Origin: MGIIa-L3 sp11892u
GTDB lineage: Archaea; Thermoplasmatota; Poseidoniia; Poseidoniales; Poseidoniaceae
Length of the DNA stretch: 64,000 bases
Direction of reading: 5' to 3'
Assembly: GCA_965659685.1 (NCBI GenBank)
Contig: CBFHXB010000001.1
Coordinates: 1 to 64,000 of the forward strand
The notes below the pieces were generated by a model. The model ran no database searches and had not been told where the DNA came from. It was given only the letters and a program-made list of their open reading frames with translations. Of this stretch, positions 16,952 to 26,600 are shown piece by piece (positions within the stretch are counted from its first letter, which is position 1; each line of letters starts with the position of its first letter). The position numbers and the translations under genes are program-made.

Positions 16952-18024
16952 TTGGAAACCTCCTCGATGGGTTTGATTTTGCTGGCCATGATCATGTTGA
17001 TGAGCGTTTCAGACAAATCGATGGTGTAGGCACAAAACCGGCGGATTTTTTCAGAGAAACGGAAGTGGATCACGCTGCTTCCGCCATCTTCACCTCCCCG
17101 CGTCACGAGTTCTTCTTCGAAGGCTTCAAGCGATGTAATCGCCTTCTGGAGGTCTTGCTTTGCGTTGATGATGGCGTTGATGTCTTTCGAGTAGGTGTTG
17201 CGAATGATGGTGCGGAGCGAAGCCATCCAGACGTCCAAGTGTGTTCTTGGGTCTGCAATGACAGAGGGCTTCAGCAGCGCTTCGCGATTGAGAATGATGT
17301 TGGCAAAGGAACGAGCGTGGTCTCCCATGCGCTCAAGCGCCCGCGCCATTGAGGCGTGCTCCATGGCCTGGAACCTGTCGACGCCCAAGGTGCGTTCGAT
17401 GCTTGGTGATTGCAGGGCCATGGCAACCTGGCGGTCGACAAGGAGACGACGCGCATCGATTTGGCGTTCTCGATCCTCGAGGTCGCTGAGCACCTCGTCG
17501 TCTTCGCCGTCCAGCACATCCAGCGCGTCCTGAACGACGGAAATGACGAGCAAGTACATGCGGTTCAATGAAACCTGCAGAGGGAGTTCGTTCGGATTGA
17601 GCAAGGAGATGATCTCCATCTGCTTCTCTTCGTCAACCGAGACTTCCATGCCACGTGTGTCCCTGAGGAAGTTCCGGATTGTTCTGCGCTGTTTGGTCTT
17701 CAAACCTGCTTTCGATTTGACCATAATCGAGTCGCAACCACACACATAAATGCCGATAAGAAAGTCATACAATGCAGCCTCCGGCATCTTCTCGAGATCG
17801 ATGGTTGCGCGTCGCTTCAAGGATCGGGTTTCATTGGGAGCGATTTGCAACTCCCCCGAGGTCATGTATTCAACCCCGACCACGTCGGATTGCTTCAGGC
17901 CGTGATCACGAATCCATCGTTTTGGCAGGGAAACGATGAACGTCGAGCCACCGGTGACCTGCAGTTTCCTGTACTCTACGTTGGCTTCGGTCACCGTCCC
18001 ACCTGCTTCTCCCATGACCTTCAT
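16948..18024 (-). CDS. phoU: AbrB/SpoVT-PhoU fusion, phosphate-uptake transcription regulator
   Basis: 358 residues from ATG 18024. Residues about 15-60 are a SpoVT/AbrB-type swapped-hairpin DNA-binding domain (VEYRKLQVTGGSTFIVSLPKRWIRDHGLKQSDVVGVEY). The rest is a PhoU domain with helices such as QAMEHASMARALERMGDHARSFANIIL, whose ExxxxxxRxxDH pattern is the PhoU metal-site type. This fusion is an archaeal phosphate regulator. ATG 18024 is chosen as a leaderless start because TACTATATC lies about 26-30 bases upstream; the TTG at 18036 would lie too close. The gene is divergent from pstS, and palindromes over its own promoter and upstream of pstC suggest it controls both. Confidence 0.9.
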   Translation of the reverse strand: MKVMGEAGGTVTEANVEYRKLQVTGGSTFIVSLPKRWIRDHGLKQSDVVGVEYMTSGELQIAPNETRSLKRRATIDLEKMPEAALYDFLIGIYVCGCDSIMVKSKAGLKTKQRRTIRNFLRDTRGMEVSVDEEKQMEIISLLNPNELPLQVSLNRMYLLVISVVQDALDVLDGEDDEVLSDLEDRERQIDARRLLVDRQVAMALQSPSIERTLGVDRFQAMEHASMARALERMGDHARSFANIILNREALLKPSVIADPRTHLDVWMASLRTIIRNTYSKDINAIINAKQDLQKAITSLEAFEEELVTRGGEDGGSSVIHFRFSEKIRRFCAYTIDLSETLINMIMASKIKPIEEVSK

Positions 18025-18043
18025 AGACAAACCCAATCCCTAT

Positions 18044-18056
18044 CTATACGATATAG
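18044..18056. promoter_or_regulatory. CTATA-CGA-TATAG palindrome over the phoU promoter
   Basis: Five-base inverted arms with a three-base spacer. They overlap the TATA element located 20-32 bases ahead of the leaderless phoU start at 18024, in the phoU-pstS divergent region. The same arms recur at 21463-21488. This is a candidate operator for the AbrB-PhoU regulator; binding is inference. Confidence 0.55.
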
Positions 18057-18145
18057 TACTATGTAGGAGTATTTAGGTTACAGTATTTTCTGTTGGGAGC
18101 AGGCATCTCTCTTGAGAAATTAGGGGGGGCCAACGAGGCGACACC

Positions 18146-21100
18146 ATGTTGACCAACGCAAAGACCCGAGCCCTGACCCTCATCGCACTCATGCTCCTGG
18201 CCACACTGGCCGGTTGCTTGGGTGGCGACACCGATGACGAACCGACCGACACCACCGACCCGGTGGACAACACCACCGACCCGGTGGACCCGGTGGACCC
18301 GGTGGACCCTGTGGATCCTGTGGACCCTGTGGACAACACCACTGACCCCGGTACCGACAGGATTGACGTCGGCACCATCACTTGCGGACCGGACGGTTCC
18401 ATCACCATCGCTGGATCTTCGACGGTGTTCCCTCTCGCTGAAGCGTGGGCGGAATACTACTCCGAAGCCTGCCCCGGCACCACCATTACGGTGGAAGGCG
18501 GCGGCTCTGGCGCCGGTGCTGGTCGCGTGTGCGCCAACTCCGAGAAGGGGACCGCCGTCGACATCGGCGACATGTCCCGCGACTGGAAGGACTCCGAAGC
18601 CACCCGTGGCGATGACGGCTACACCATGTCTTGCCTGAAGGGCGACACCTCCCTTGAGGCTCGTCAAATCGTCGTGGCTTACGACGGCCTCTCGGTTGTT
18701 GTCAAGAAGGGCGGCGCTGCTGAAACCTGTGTCAACGGCATGGGCGGCCTGACGGTCGACCAACTCCGCTGGATCTTCTCCGATGAAACCGCTGCCGAGA
18801 TGACCGCTGCAGGCATTGACGTGTCCGCCGCTGTCCCCAACTCGGACGGCGACGACGGCACCCACCTCTGGTCCGAGCTTTCCTCGGACTGCCCCAGTGC
18901 AGCCATCAACCTCGCTTACCCTGACGCGGACTCGGGCACCTACGAGTACTTCTTCGAAGCCGCCCTTCACGAAGCCGCGCAAGGCTTCCGTGCGGGCGAG
19001 CAGAGCGCCGACGACAACGTGATCGTCAGCGCCCTCACCGGCGATGAAACCGCCATCGGTTACTTCGGCTACGCGTACTACCAAGAGAACCAGGCGACCT
19101 TGACGGCCCTCCCCGTTCAGAACGACGCGGGCGTCATGGTCACGCCCAGCGGCCCAACCGTGGCTGACGGCACCTACAACCCCCTCGCTCGTCCGATTTT
19201 CATGAACCTCCTGGCCACCACGGACTCCCTGTCCAAGACGGTGCCCTTCGTGACCTTCGGTCTCGGTGACGGCGGCGACAAGCTCGTCAACTCCGTTGGC
19301 TATGTTGCCATCCCCGCTGAAGTTCAGGCCGACATGGAAGACCGCCTCGCTGGCGAGTTCCCTGTCGTGTGCGGTCCTGACGGCTCGATCACCATCGCCG
19401 GTTCCTCGACCGTCTTCCCCGTTGCAAACGCATGGGCCGAGTCCTACAGCAACGCCTGCGCTGGCGTGACCGTCACGGTCGAAGGCGGCGGCTCTGGAGC
19501 CGGCGCAGGCCGTGTGTGTGCGAACTCCGAGAAGGGTTCCGCTGTTGACATCGGTGACATGTCCCGCGGCTGGAAGTCTTCCGAGGCAAGCGCGCAAGCG
19601 AACGGCTTCATCTACGACTGCCTGAAGGGCGACACCTCCATCGACGCTGCACAATTCGTCGTGGCCGTCGACGGCCTCTCCGTCGTGGTCAAGAAGGGCA
19701 GCGCCGCAGAGACGTGCATCAACGGCATGGGCGGCCTCACGCAGGCTCAACTCCGCTGGGTTTTCTCCGCGGAAACCGCCGCTGAGATGACCGCCGCTGG
19801 CGTGGACGTCTCCGCTGCCGTCCCCAACTCGGACGGCGACGACACGACCCACAAGTGGTCCGAACTGTCCTCGGACTGCCCAGACGCCGGAATCACCCTG
19901 GCCTACCCCGATGCCGATTCTGGCACCTACGAGTACTTCTTCGAAGCCGCCCTCCACGAAGCCGAGCAAGGCTTCCGTACGGGAGAGCAGAGCGCCGACG
20001 ACAACGTCATCGTGAACGCCATCACCGGCGACGAAACCGCCATCGGTTACTTCGGCTACGCGTACTACCAAGAGAACCAAGCCACCCTCACCGCGGTGGC
20101 CATTCAGAACGACGACGGCGACTTTGTGGCGCCCGACGAGGGCACGGTCCGCGACGGATCGTACAACCCCCTGTCCCGTCCGATTTTCATGAACCTCCTG
20201 GTTGACGCGGACTCCCTTGCTGACACCTTGCCCTTCCTGAACTACGGCCTCTTCAGCGACGCTGGACAAACCTCCGTGTCTGAAGTCGGCTACGTGTCCC
20301 TCAACAACCTGCAAGAAGCCCAGATGTACTGGGGCCGCTACGCTCACCTCCTCGGCATGACCGCAGGTGGCAACGAGGACCTCATGAAGGGCTTCTGCAG
20401 CGACGTGTCCATCAGCATCGCCGGTTCCTCGACCGTCTTCCCGGTCGCCAACGCTTGGGCTGAGGACTTCAAGACCCTCTGTGCTGGCGTGTCGATCACC
20501 GTCGAAGGCGGTGGCTCTGGAGCCGGTGCTGGCCGCGTCTGCGCCAACTCCGAGAAGGGCACCCCGGTCGACATCGGCGACATGTCCCGTGGCTGGAAGG
20601 ACTCCGAGGCCACCATGGGTGACAACGGACAGTACTCCTGCCTGAAGGGTGACACCTCGATCACCGTGACGCAACTCGTCGTGGCCTTCGACGGCCTCAG
20701 CGTCGTCGTCAAGCAGGGCGGTGCGGCTGACCAGTGCATCAGCGGTCTTGGCGGCCTTTCCGCCGCACAACTCCGCTGGGTCTTCTCCGCGAACACCTCG
20801 GCCGAGCTCTCCGCTCAGGGCCTCGACGTTTCGAGCATCGCTCCCAACGACGACCAGGACGGCGTGCGCGAGTGGTCTGACCTCTCCGCTGACTGCGCCG
20901 ACAGTGCGATCACGCTGGCTTATCCAGACGCCGATTCCGGCACCTACGAGTACTTCTACGAAGCCATCATGCACGAGCACGGCGCCTTCGCCAGCGGTGA
21001 GCAGAGCGCAGACGACAACGTCCTCGTGACCGCCTTGACTGGCGACGAGAACGCCATTGGTTACTTCGGCTACGCCTACTACCAAGAGAACCAGGCCATC

Positions 21101-21388
21101 CTGACCGCCATCGCGGTCTCGGACAACCACACGCACGGTATCGCCGATGCACCCGAGGACGCCGTCGCGCCCTCGCCTGCCTCGGTGTCCGGCGGCACCT
21201 ACACGCCTCTGGCGCGCCCGATCTTCATGAACGTCAACAACGACAACTGGGGCACGGTTTCCGGGTTCCTGCTGTGGGCGTTCTCCGGTGACGGCAGCGC
21301 GGTCATCTCTGAAGTGGGCTACGTCCCCTTGGACGATGCCACCTGGATGGAGATGCACCGCCGTATTCTTGCTGAGGGGACCTACTGA
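18146..21388 (+). CDS. pstS: Triplicated phosphate-binding lipoprotein PstS
   Basis: 1080 residues, about three times a normal PstS. The lipoprotein signal ends LATLAGC (Cys24). A Thr/Asp/Pro linker follows with six DPV repeats (about 45-62). Then come three tandem PBP domains starting near residues 80, 409 and 751. Each has the anion loop SI(T/S)IAGSSTVFP, EGGGSGAGAGRVCANSEKG, VDIGDMSR and a late YPDADSGTYEYF / AIGYFGYAYYQENQA block. The copies are very alike by eye, and all three keep the ligand loops, so all may bind phosphate. ATG 18146 has GAGG about seven bases upstream. It is the first gene of the pst cluster, followed by a hairpin. Confidence 0.93.
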   Translation: MLTNAKTRALTLIALMLLATLAGCLGGDTDDEPTDTTDPVDNTTDPVDPVDPVDPVDPVDPVDNTTDPGTDRIDVGTITCGPDGSITIAGSSTVFPLAEAWAEYYSEACPGTTITVEGGGSGAGAGRVCANSEKGTAVDIGDMSRDWKDSEATRGDDGYTMSCLKGDTSLEARQIVVAYDGLSVVVKKGGAAETCVNGMGGLTVDQLRWIFSDETAAEMTAAGIDVSAAVPNSDGDDGTHLWSELSSDCPSAAINLAYPDADSGTYEYFFEAALHEAAQGFRAGEQSADDNVIVSALTGDETAIGYFGYAYYQENQATLTALPVQNDAGVMVTPSGPTVADGTYNPLARPIFMNLLATTDSLSKTVPFVTFGLGDGGDKLVNSVGYVAIPAEVQADMEDRLAGEFPVVCGPDGSITIAGSSTVFPVANAWAESYSNACAGVTVTVEGGGSGAGAGRVCANSEKGSAVDIGDMSRGWKSSEASAQANGFIYDCLKGDTSIDAAQFVVAVDGLSVVVKKGSAAETCINGMGGLTQAQLRWVFSAETAAEMTAAGVDVSAAVPNSDGDDTTHKWSELSSDCPDAGITLAYPDADSGTYEYFFEAALHEAEQGFRTGEQSADDNVIVNAITGDETAIGYFGYAYYQENQATLTAVAIQNDDGDFVAPDEGTVRDGSYNPLSRPIFMNLLVDADSLADTLPFLNYGLFSDAGQTSVSEVGYVSLNNLQEAQMYWGRYAHLLGMTAGGNEDLMKGFCSDVSISIAGSSTVFPVANAWAEDFKTLCAGVSITVEGGGSGAGAGRVCANSEKGTPVDIGDMSRGWKDSEATMGDNGQYSCLKGDTSITVTQLVVAFDGLSVVVKQGGAADQCISGLGGLSAAQLRWVFSANTSAELSAQGLDVSSIAPNDDQDGVREWSDLSADCADSAITLAYPDADSGTYEYFYEAIMHEHGAFASGEQSADDNVLVTALTGDENAIGYFGYAYYQENQAILTAIAVSDNHTHGIADAPEDAVAPSPASVSGGTYTPLARPIFMNVNNDNWGTVSGFLLWAFSGDGSAVISEVGYVPLDDATWMEMHRRILAEGTY
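18278..18331 (+). repeat. 9-base tandem repeat encoding DPV linker of PstS
   Basis: Six consecutive copies of GACCCGGTG or its GACCCTGTG/GATCCTGTG variants encode Asp-Pro-Val units between the lipobox and the first binding domain. Such slippage-prone arrays can vary in copy number between strains. Confidence 0.85.
18383..21385 (+). repeat. Three-fold internal repeat of the PstS binding domain
   Basis: Units of roughly 1 kb start at 18383, 19370 and 20396, each at the Cys codon that precedes the SITIAG or SISIAG loop. Long blocks are near-identical at nucleotide level, for example around the GGGSGAGAGRVCANSEKG coding segments. This points to tandem duplication, possibly with later homogenisation. 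Confidence 0.85.
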
Positions 21389-21426
21389 TCGGTCCTTCCC
21401 AACAAACCCTCGGCAGGCCAAGGGTC

Positions 21427-21444
21427 GTCGGCCTTCGGGCCGGC
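21427..21444 (+). terminator. Hairpin with TTCG loop downstream of pstS
   Basis: GTCGGCC and GGCCGGC form a seven-pair stem (one G-T pair) closed by a TTCG tetraloop, 38 bases after the pstS stop. No T-run follows, so it could stabilise the pstS 3' end or attenuate read-through into pstC rather than act as a classical terminator. Confidence 0.5.
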
Positions 21445-21462
21445 GGCCCCCTACGGTCAAGT

Positions 21463-21488
21463 CTCTATATTCTAATTAGAGTATAGAG
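21463..21488. promoter_or_regulatory. 26-base palindrome upstream of pstC, candidate phosphate operator
   Basis: Outer arms CTCTATA (21463-21469) and TATAGAG (21482-21488) flank the perfect 10-base palindrome TCTAATTAGA, with one mismatched pair at 21470/21481. The TATA-containing arms suggest an internal promoter for pstC. The CTATA/TATAG arms match the palindrome at 18044-18056. Confidence 0.6.
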
Positions 21489-21533
21489 GACACCGACAGG
21501 GGGCCTAGTTGAGAGTCGCGAGCGGGTGAGCAC

Positions 21534-23615
21534 ATGAACTGGCGCACCCGGGTTGAGGAGAAGGCCCCAGAGGCCGTGCTCCTTGCCTTGGCCGTCACCG
21601 TGGTCATGATCACGGCAGGCATCATCTTCGTCCTCGCCGAGTCAGGTTCGAAGTTCTACAAGGGCTTCGGATGTGGCGCTGATGACTTCACACCGCCTCA
21701 GGACTGGAGTGAGGACGTCAAAGTCAGCGTCAAACAAGGCGCCATTTACGACGACGGATCCTTCGCAGATCCGTTGTGGTTGGATCGGTTCTGCATCGTT
21801 GACTGGGACATGAACGCCACCGTAGAATTGTCGGATCCCTTCATCACGACCTACGGCTGGGACGCTGATGCAGGTTCCTACGACGCTGGCATCGACCTGA
21901 CGGCCACGGTCTTCAATGACGTCGCAGGCCCTGCTTTGTCGACCGATGAAAAGCGGAGCTACCTCCACGCCTACTTTGAGGCCAATCCGGGAGACTGGAA
22001 TGCCGATCGCCCAACCGTTCCGCTGCAGCTCCTTGCCGACAATGAGCCCGCGCTCATTATGCATCAACAAAATGAGGAGCTCGCTCGTTCATGGTGGGTG
22101 ACCGTTTGGTCCAACAGCGACGTGGCACAAACCGACATCGATCAAGATGGCATTGGAAACAAGGAAGTTGACGGTACTGGAGCTTACTTGGACGGGGACA
22201 TCGACGGAGACGGCATTGCCAACAACGTCGATCCAGACATCGACAACGACGGTTTGCCAAATCCGTATGACAAGGACCCCTATGCTCCTCAAGTGGACGG
22301 CATCGGGCTTCTGTTGGCCGTGTTGACGTTGGCGATGCTGGCGGTGGCCATCTTCGCTCCAACCTGGCTTCACCGCCTGTCCGTTGAAGCGATTGAAATG
22401 AGCACAGGCCCCCTTCGTGCTGGAGCAGGACTGGCCACGGCCATCGCTGTTGTCGCACTTCTCATCCCGCTGCCAGCCAACGTGCTGTTGCTGCTCATGA
22501 CGGTGTTGCTGATCCTTGTCGGCGCCCTGTATGCATTGGAAAAGCAGGTTTCCCTGACGATGTTGGTGATGGCTTCCGTTCCATTGCTGTTGGCCATTCA
22601 ACCCATCCATGCCGTTCAAACCGGACACGCCATCGCGTTTGGCATCTCCTTCCTGACGTTGGCCTCGGTCATGAGCGAATCTCGAAACCAGGTCGGAGGT
22701 CGGACCATTGCGGTGATTGACGGTGATGTTCGCGCACTGATGTGGGTCGCGGCCATCATGTCGATCCTGCTTGCCTATTTCGACATGGTCGCGCGTGTCA
22801 ACGGTTCACTGGGTGAGTTCCTGACCCAAACATGGTGGAAAACTGACGTCCGTACCGTGAGCGTGGTCACGGTCGGTTCTGACCTTCACATGGGGGTGAA
22901 CTCCCTCTTGCAAACCACCCTTCAGGTGGCCCTCGGTGCGCTGGTTATCGCCATCCCAATCGGGCTAGGGACCGCGATTTACCTTTCAGAATACGCGTCT
23001 CCCCGGGCGGCCAACCTGATCAAGCCCATCCTCGAATTGTTGGCAGGAATTCCTTCCGTGGTGTACGGCTTCTTTGCCTTCATCGTGATTGCACCCATCG
23101 TCGTTGATGTTGGCGACCGCTTCCTTGAGTGGGGTTGGATTGCCGAAGAACCTCAACTCTTCAACCCGTTGAATGGCGCGATTGTGGTCGGTGTGATGAT
23201 CACCCCACTCATCGCGTCGCTATCTGAGGACGCCTTGCGTGCGGTGCCCGACCCTCTTCGGCATGCCTCATACGCCCTCGGCGCAACCCCAGTTGAAACC
23301 ACAGCGCGCGTCACGGTGCCGTCTGCCCTTTCCGGCATCTTGGCTTCGATCATCCTCGCCTTGTCCAGGGCGGTCGGCGAAACGATGGCCGTCACGCTCT
23401 CGGTGGGGACCATGGCGACCTTCTCAGACAACATGTTCCGCTCTGCACAAACCATGACGGCCTACATTGCTCAACGCATTGGAGGTGAGCTGCCGATTGG
23501 TACCACCCCGTACTTCTCGTTGTTCGCGGTCGGCCTCTATCTCTTCTTCATCACGCTCGGCCTCAACATGGTCGGGCATCGAATCATGACACGGTTTCGG
23601 GAGGCGTACGATTGA
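21534..23615 (+). CDS. pstC: Phosphate ABC permease PstC with exported Asp-repeat region
   Basis: 693 residues versus about 300 for a usual PstC. A first membrane helix (about 13-37) is followed by about 215 exported residues ending in thrombospondin-3-like Ca-binding repeats at about 201-252 (DIDQDGIGN, DGDIDGDGIANNVDPDIDNDGLPN). Several extra membrane helices then lead to the canonical permease core from about 455 (LLQTTLQVALGALVIAIP). Its cytoplasmic EAA loop is SEDALRAVPDPLRHASYALGAT. ATG 21534 has GGTGAG upstream. The protein forms the phosphate channel with PstA. The stop overlaps the pstA start, so translation is coupled. The exported region may dock the three-domain PstS; that is inference. 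Confidence 0.92.
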   Translation: MNWRTRVEEKAPEAVLLALAVTVVMITAGIIFVLAESGSKFYKGFGCGADDFTPPQDWSEDVKVSVKQGAIYDDGSFADPLWLDRFCIVDWDMNATVELSDPFITTYGWDADAGSYDAGIDLTATVFNDVAGPALSTDEKRSYLHAYFEANPGDWNADRPTVPLQLLADNEPALIMHQQNEELARSWWVTVWSNSDVAQTDIDQDGIGNKEVDGTGAYLDGDIDGDGIANNVDPDIDNDGLPNPYDKDPYAPQVDGIGLLLAVLTLAMLAVAIFAPTWLHRLSVEAIEMSTGPLRAGAGLATAIAVVALLIPLPANVLLLLMTVLLILVGALYALEKQVSLTMLVMASVPLLLAIQPIHAVQTGHAIAFGISFLTLASVMSESRNQVGGRTIAVIDGDVRALMWVAAIMSILLAYFDMVARVNGSLGEFLTQTWWKTDVRTVSVVTVGSDLHMGVNSLLQTTLQVALGALVIAIPIGLGTAIYLSEYASPRAANLIKPILELLAGIPSVVYGFFAFIVIAPIVVDVGDRFLEWGWIAEEPQLFNPLNGAIVVGVMITPLIASLSEDALRAVPDPLRHASYALGATPVETTARVTVPSALSGILASIILALSRAVGETMAVTLSVGTMATFSDNMFRSAQTMTAYIAQRIGGELPIGTTPYFSLFAVGLYLFFITLGLNMVGHRIMTRFREAYD

Positions 23616-26600
23616 GCGCGAAGCCCGACCTTTCCGACAAAGGGCTGTTTGGAACGGCCCTGTTGCCAAAGCGGAACCTGCGCCGCCGTTACGTGGTGGC
23701 CAACGTCGGGCGTGCCGGATTCATCGCCATCGCATTGGTGGCAGGCATCATTCTCGTCACCTTGCTTAGCCAGATCATTGGTGAATCGTTTGCGCCTGAG
23801 AACGAGGTCGAAGTCGACGGCATTCGTTTGCCGACCAAAACCGTTGCCAGCACGCAATTTTCCTGGAAGGTAGAAACTTGGGACGACGCTTGGACGGAAT
23901 CGGATTTGCGACAAGGGCGTGAAAACGTCACCATCGAAGCCCGTTGGACCGAGACCCAGTATGAGGCCAGTGGACCAAACGGCGCATGGACGTCACCCGA
24001 AGGGCAGCAACTGTGGGACTTGGCCGAGGACGTCGAGCGTGCCTTGTGCTCGGAGAATCAGGCTGAAACCACCTTCAAACCCAAGGAGACGTTCAGAATC
24101 GGGAACATGTTCAGTTCCCGTGAATACGCGAAGTACTCCCCGGGAGAGGAAAACCGAGTGGCCGTATTCATGCGCGATTCGGCGCCAACGCCGGGCATGG
24201 GTGACTTCTGGATTGACACGGACGACAACATCAGTTACGTCTGGCACGGGTTGCGTTGGGAGGCCGTCGAAGACGACCCCTTCCTCGACGCGGTTGTCCA
24301 GCATTACGCCGATCAACCCGATGCCTCGAAGGACGGCAAAGTCTGGCTTCACTACACCGCTGAACCGCCCTTGTTTCGTGGCGGTGGCGACCTGTGGTTC
24401 AACCGGAGCGCCATCGATGCCACCACCTTCACGGACATTGAAACGGTGAACGAGTACAACCAAACCTCACGGGCATGGGAAGACGTGCCGATCGATGATC
24501 TACCTGCTGAATTGTTGGACCCCATCCTGAACATCGAAGCCTTCGAACCCGAATTTTGCACCAAAGCCGAGGCTGCGGTGTACATCCTCAACAGTGGGCT
24601 TTCAGGGTCGTACTCAATCAGTGAAGTGGACCATCCTGACGGCTATGGCGTGAGCCTTGTTGAATCGGTTCAAAAGCAAGACGTGATGACCGTGGCCTTG
24701 ACCCCGGACGGGGCTCGCTCGACCTTCGTTGAACTGCAGCGTGACGGATTTATGCTCAACGACGAACCGATTGAACACCTCGAATTGAGGGCTTCACCCA
24801 CGTCTTCTGTGAATTGGCTCTTCTTTGAACACCGCTTCAACTGGACGGTCACCTTCACGCAAACCGATGGACCATCATCAGACGCGCGAGAATCATCGTA
24901 CATGGAAATCGGAGACTTCGCGCTCTCGTCCGGCGGTCAACTCATTCGAACCAGATTCTCGTTTGCAGAAGCGGGCGAGCGTGACCTTGACGGCGACGGA
25001 GCCATCGATGCGTGCGACGAAGACCTTGACGGCGACGGAGATAACAATCCGGTCCTTGGTCATCCAGATCTGTGCCCGGGCGTTGGCATGTATGCCGTTG
25101 GTGACGGCACCACCCAGATGGAGTACGACGCGTGGGTGGAGTACAACGATGCGAATGGTGACGGCGTCCACGATGAAGTCATCGATCGCGACATCGACGG
25201 TGACGGAATTGCCAACCTCGTCAATCAACAGGGCGAACGCACCAATGCTGAAACCTTGTTCCGAGAGGCCGATCCTGACGACCAACGGGTGGATTCCCTC
25301 GAGGAAATTCCTGAATTCTACGCCATCATTGCACCGCTCGCGGCCTCGACATGTGGTGAGAAACACAAGTCGAATGATCCTGCTTTCGCGGCCCTTGACT
25401 GCGCAACCGCCACCACGCTTGTCGACCACGAAAATTCAACCCTCTTTGAGGACGGCCTCAGTGCAGAAGAATTCTGTTCGGCCGTTCGAATGCTGGACCA
25501 ACCAACATGGACCAAGCGATGCGGTGCCCCCGAACGGCTTGAGGGCACAAACGCTGCGGATTACCTCGATGCCTACACTGAGAAGGCCCCGGTCGTTCCT
25601 CTGTTGACCCTCATCTCGTTGATCGGAACCTTGGTGGTCATGCGTCGGCCTGGTTGGACCCTGCTCCGCCTCCGTGGCATGTTTTTGTCCATCGGAATCC
25701 AAGAAATGGACGCCAAAAAGCCCACGATGTGGTCGTGGTTTTCATTCATCAAGGAGGGAGGCGTTCGTCTTCTGTCCGTGGGCCTCCGCATTGCATTGTT
25801 GATGCTCGGTCTTCGCATTTTCTTGGTGACTTTCAGCACAGATCTCGTGCTCATTCGACCGTTTAGCTTCGTGATTGGTGGGGCCATGGTCCTGCTCGGC
25901 GGTATCTCTGTGCTCACAGGATTCGAGGCTTTGTTCAAACTCCGACCTGACCTGAGAACCCCGCCGGCCGAAGGCCTGACCGACATCGTTCTCTTCGTGC
26001 TCAAAATCATCACGACCCTCGTGGCCCTCCGCTGGATTTTGGTCAATGGATGGGTTGTTCCTGCTGTCTCCCTCTTGCTCGTTGTCTCCGCATTGAGCCG
26101 ACTGACGCTCGGCGGTTTGCAATTGACCCGCACCACCCGCATCCAAGAAGACCGCTTGTCCCTTGTTGTTCAGGGCCGTGATGGCTGGGTCCTTGGCGCC
26201 ATTGTCGTGCTCATCGTCGGCCTTGCCACCGTTCCAATTGCCCTCAATTTGCCCTTTGTGTTCAGCGATTTCCCGTCTTCCGAGCCCTACAGGGCGGGCC
26301 TACGTGCCGCATTTTGGGGCAGCGTCTACGTGGTGGGTTACACCATGCTCTTCGCCATTCCTTTGTCCATTGGCGCAGCGATTTGGCTTGAAGAGTACGC
26401 ACCAAACAACCGGGCCCGCCGGGCCATCCAAGCCTTGATCACCAACCTTGCAGGGGTTCCCGCCATCGTCTTCGGTTTGTTTGGCCTCGCCATGTTCCTC
26501 ACGTCCCGGGGGGCCGGGCTCGGTCTCGGTGCAACCGTGTTGACCGCAGGGATGACCATGGCCACGATGGCCATGCCGACCATCGTCATCTCCTCTCAAG

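Noticed and set aside
18278..18331. Short tandem repeat considered as a CRISPR-like or origin repeat
   Set aside because: Units are 9 bases without spacers and encode DPV in frame, so this is a protein linker repeat.
18059..21460. A 1133-codon open frame on the minus strand across the whole pstS gene
   Set aside because: It is antisense to three clear PstS domains and shows no domain of its own; high GC and the PstS codon bias keep that frame open.
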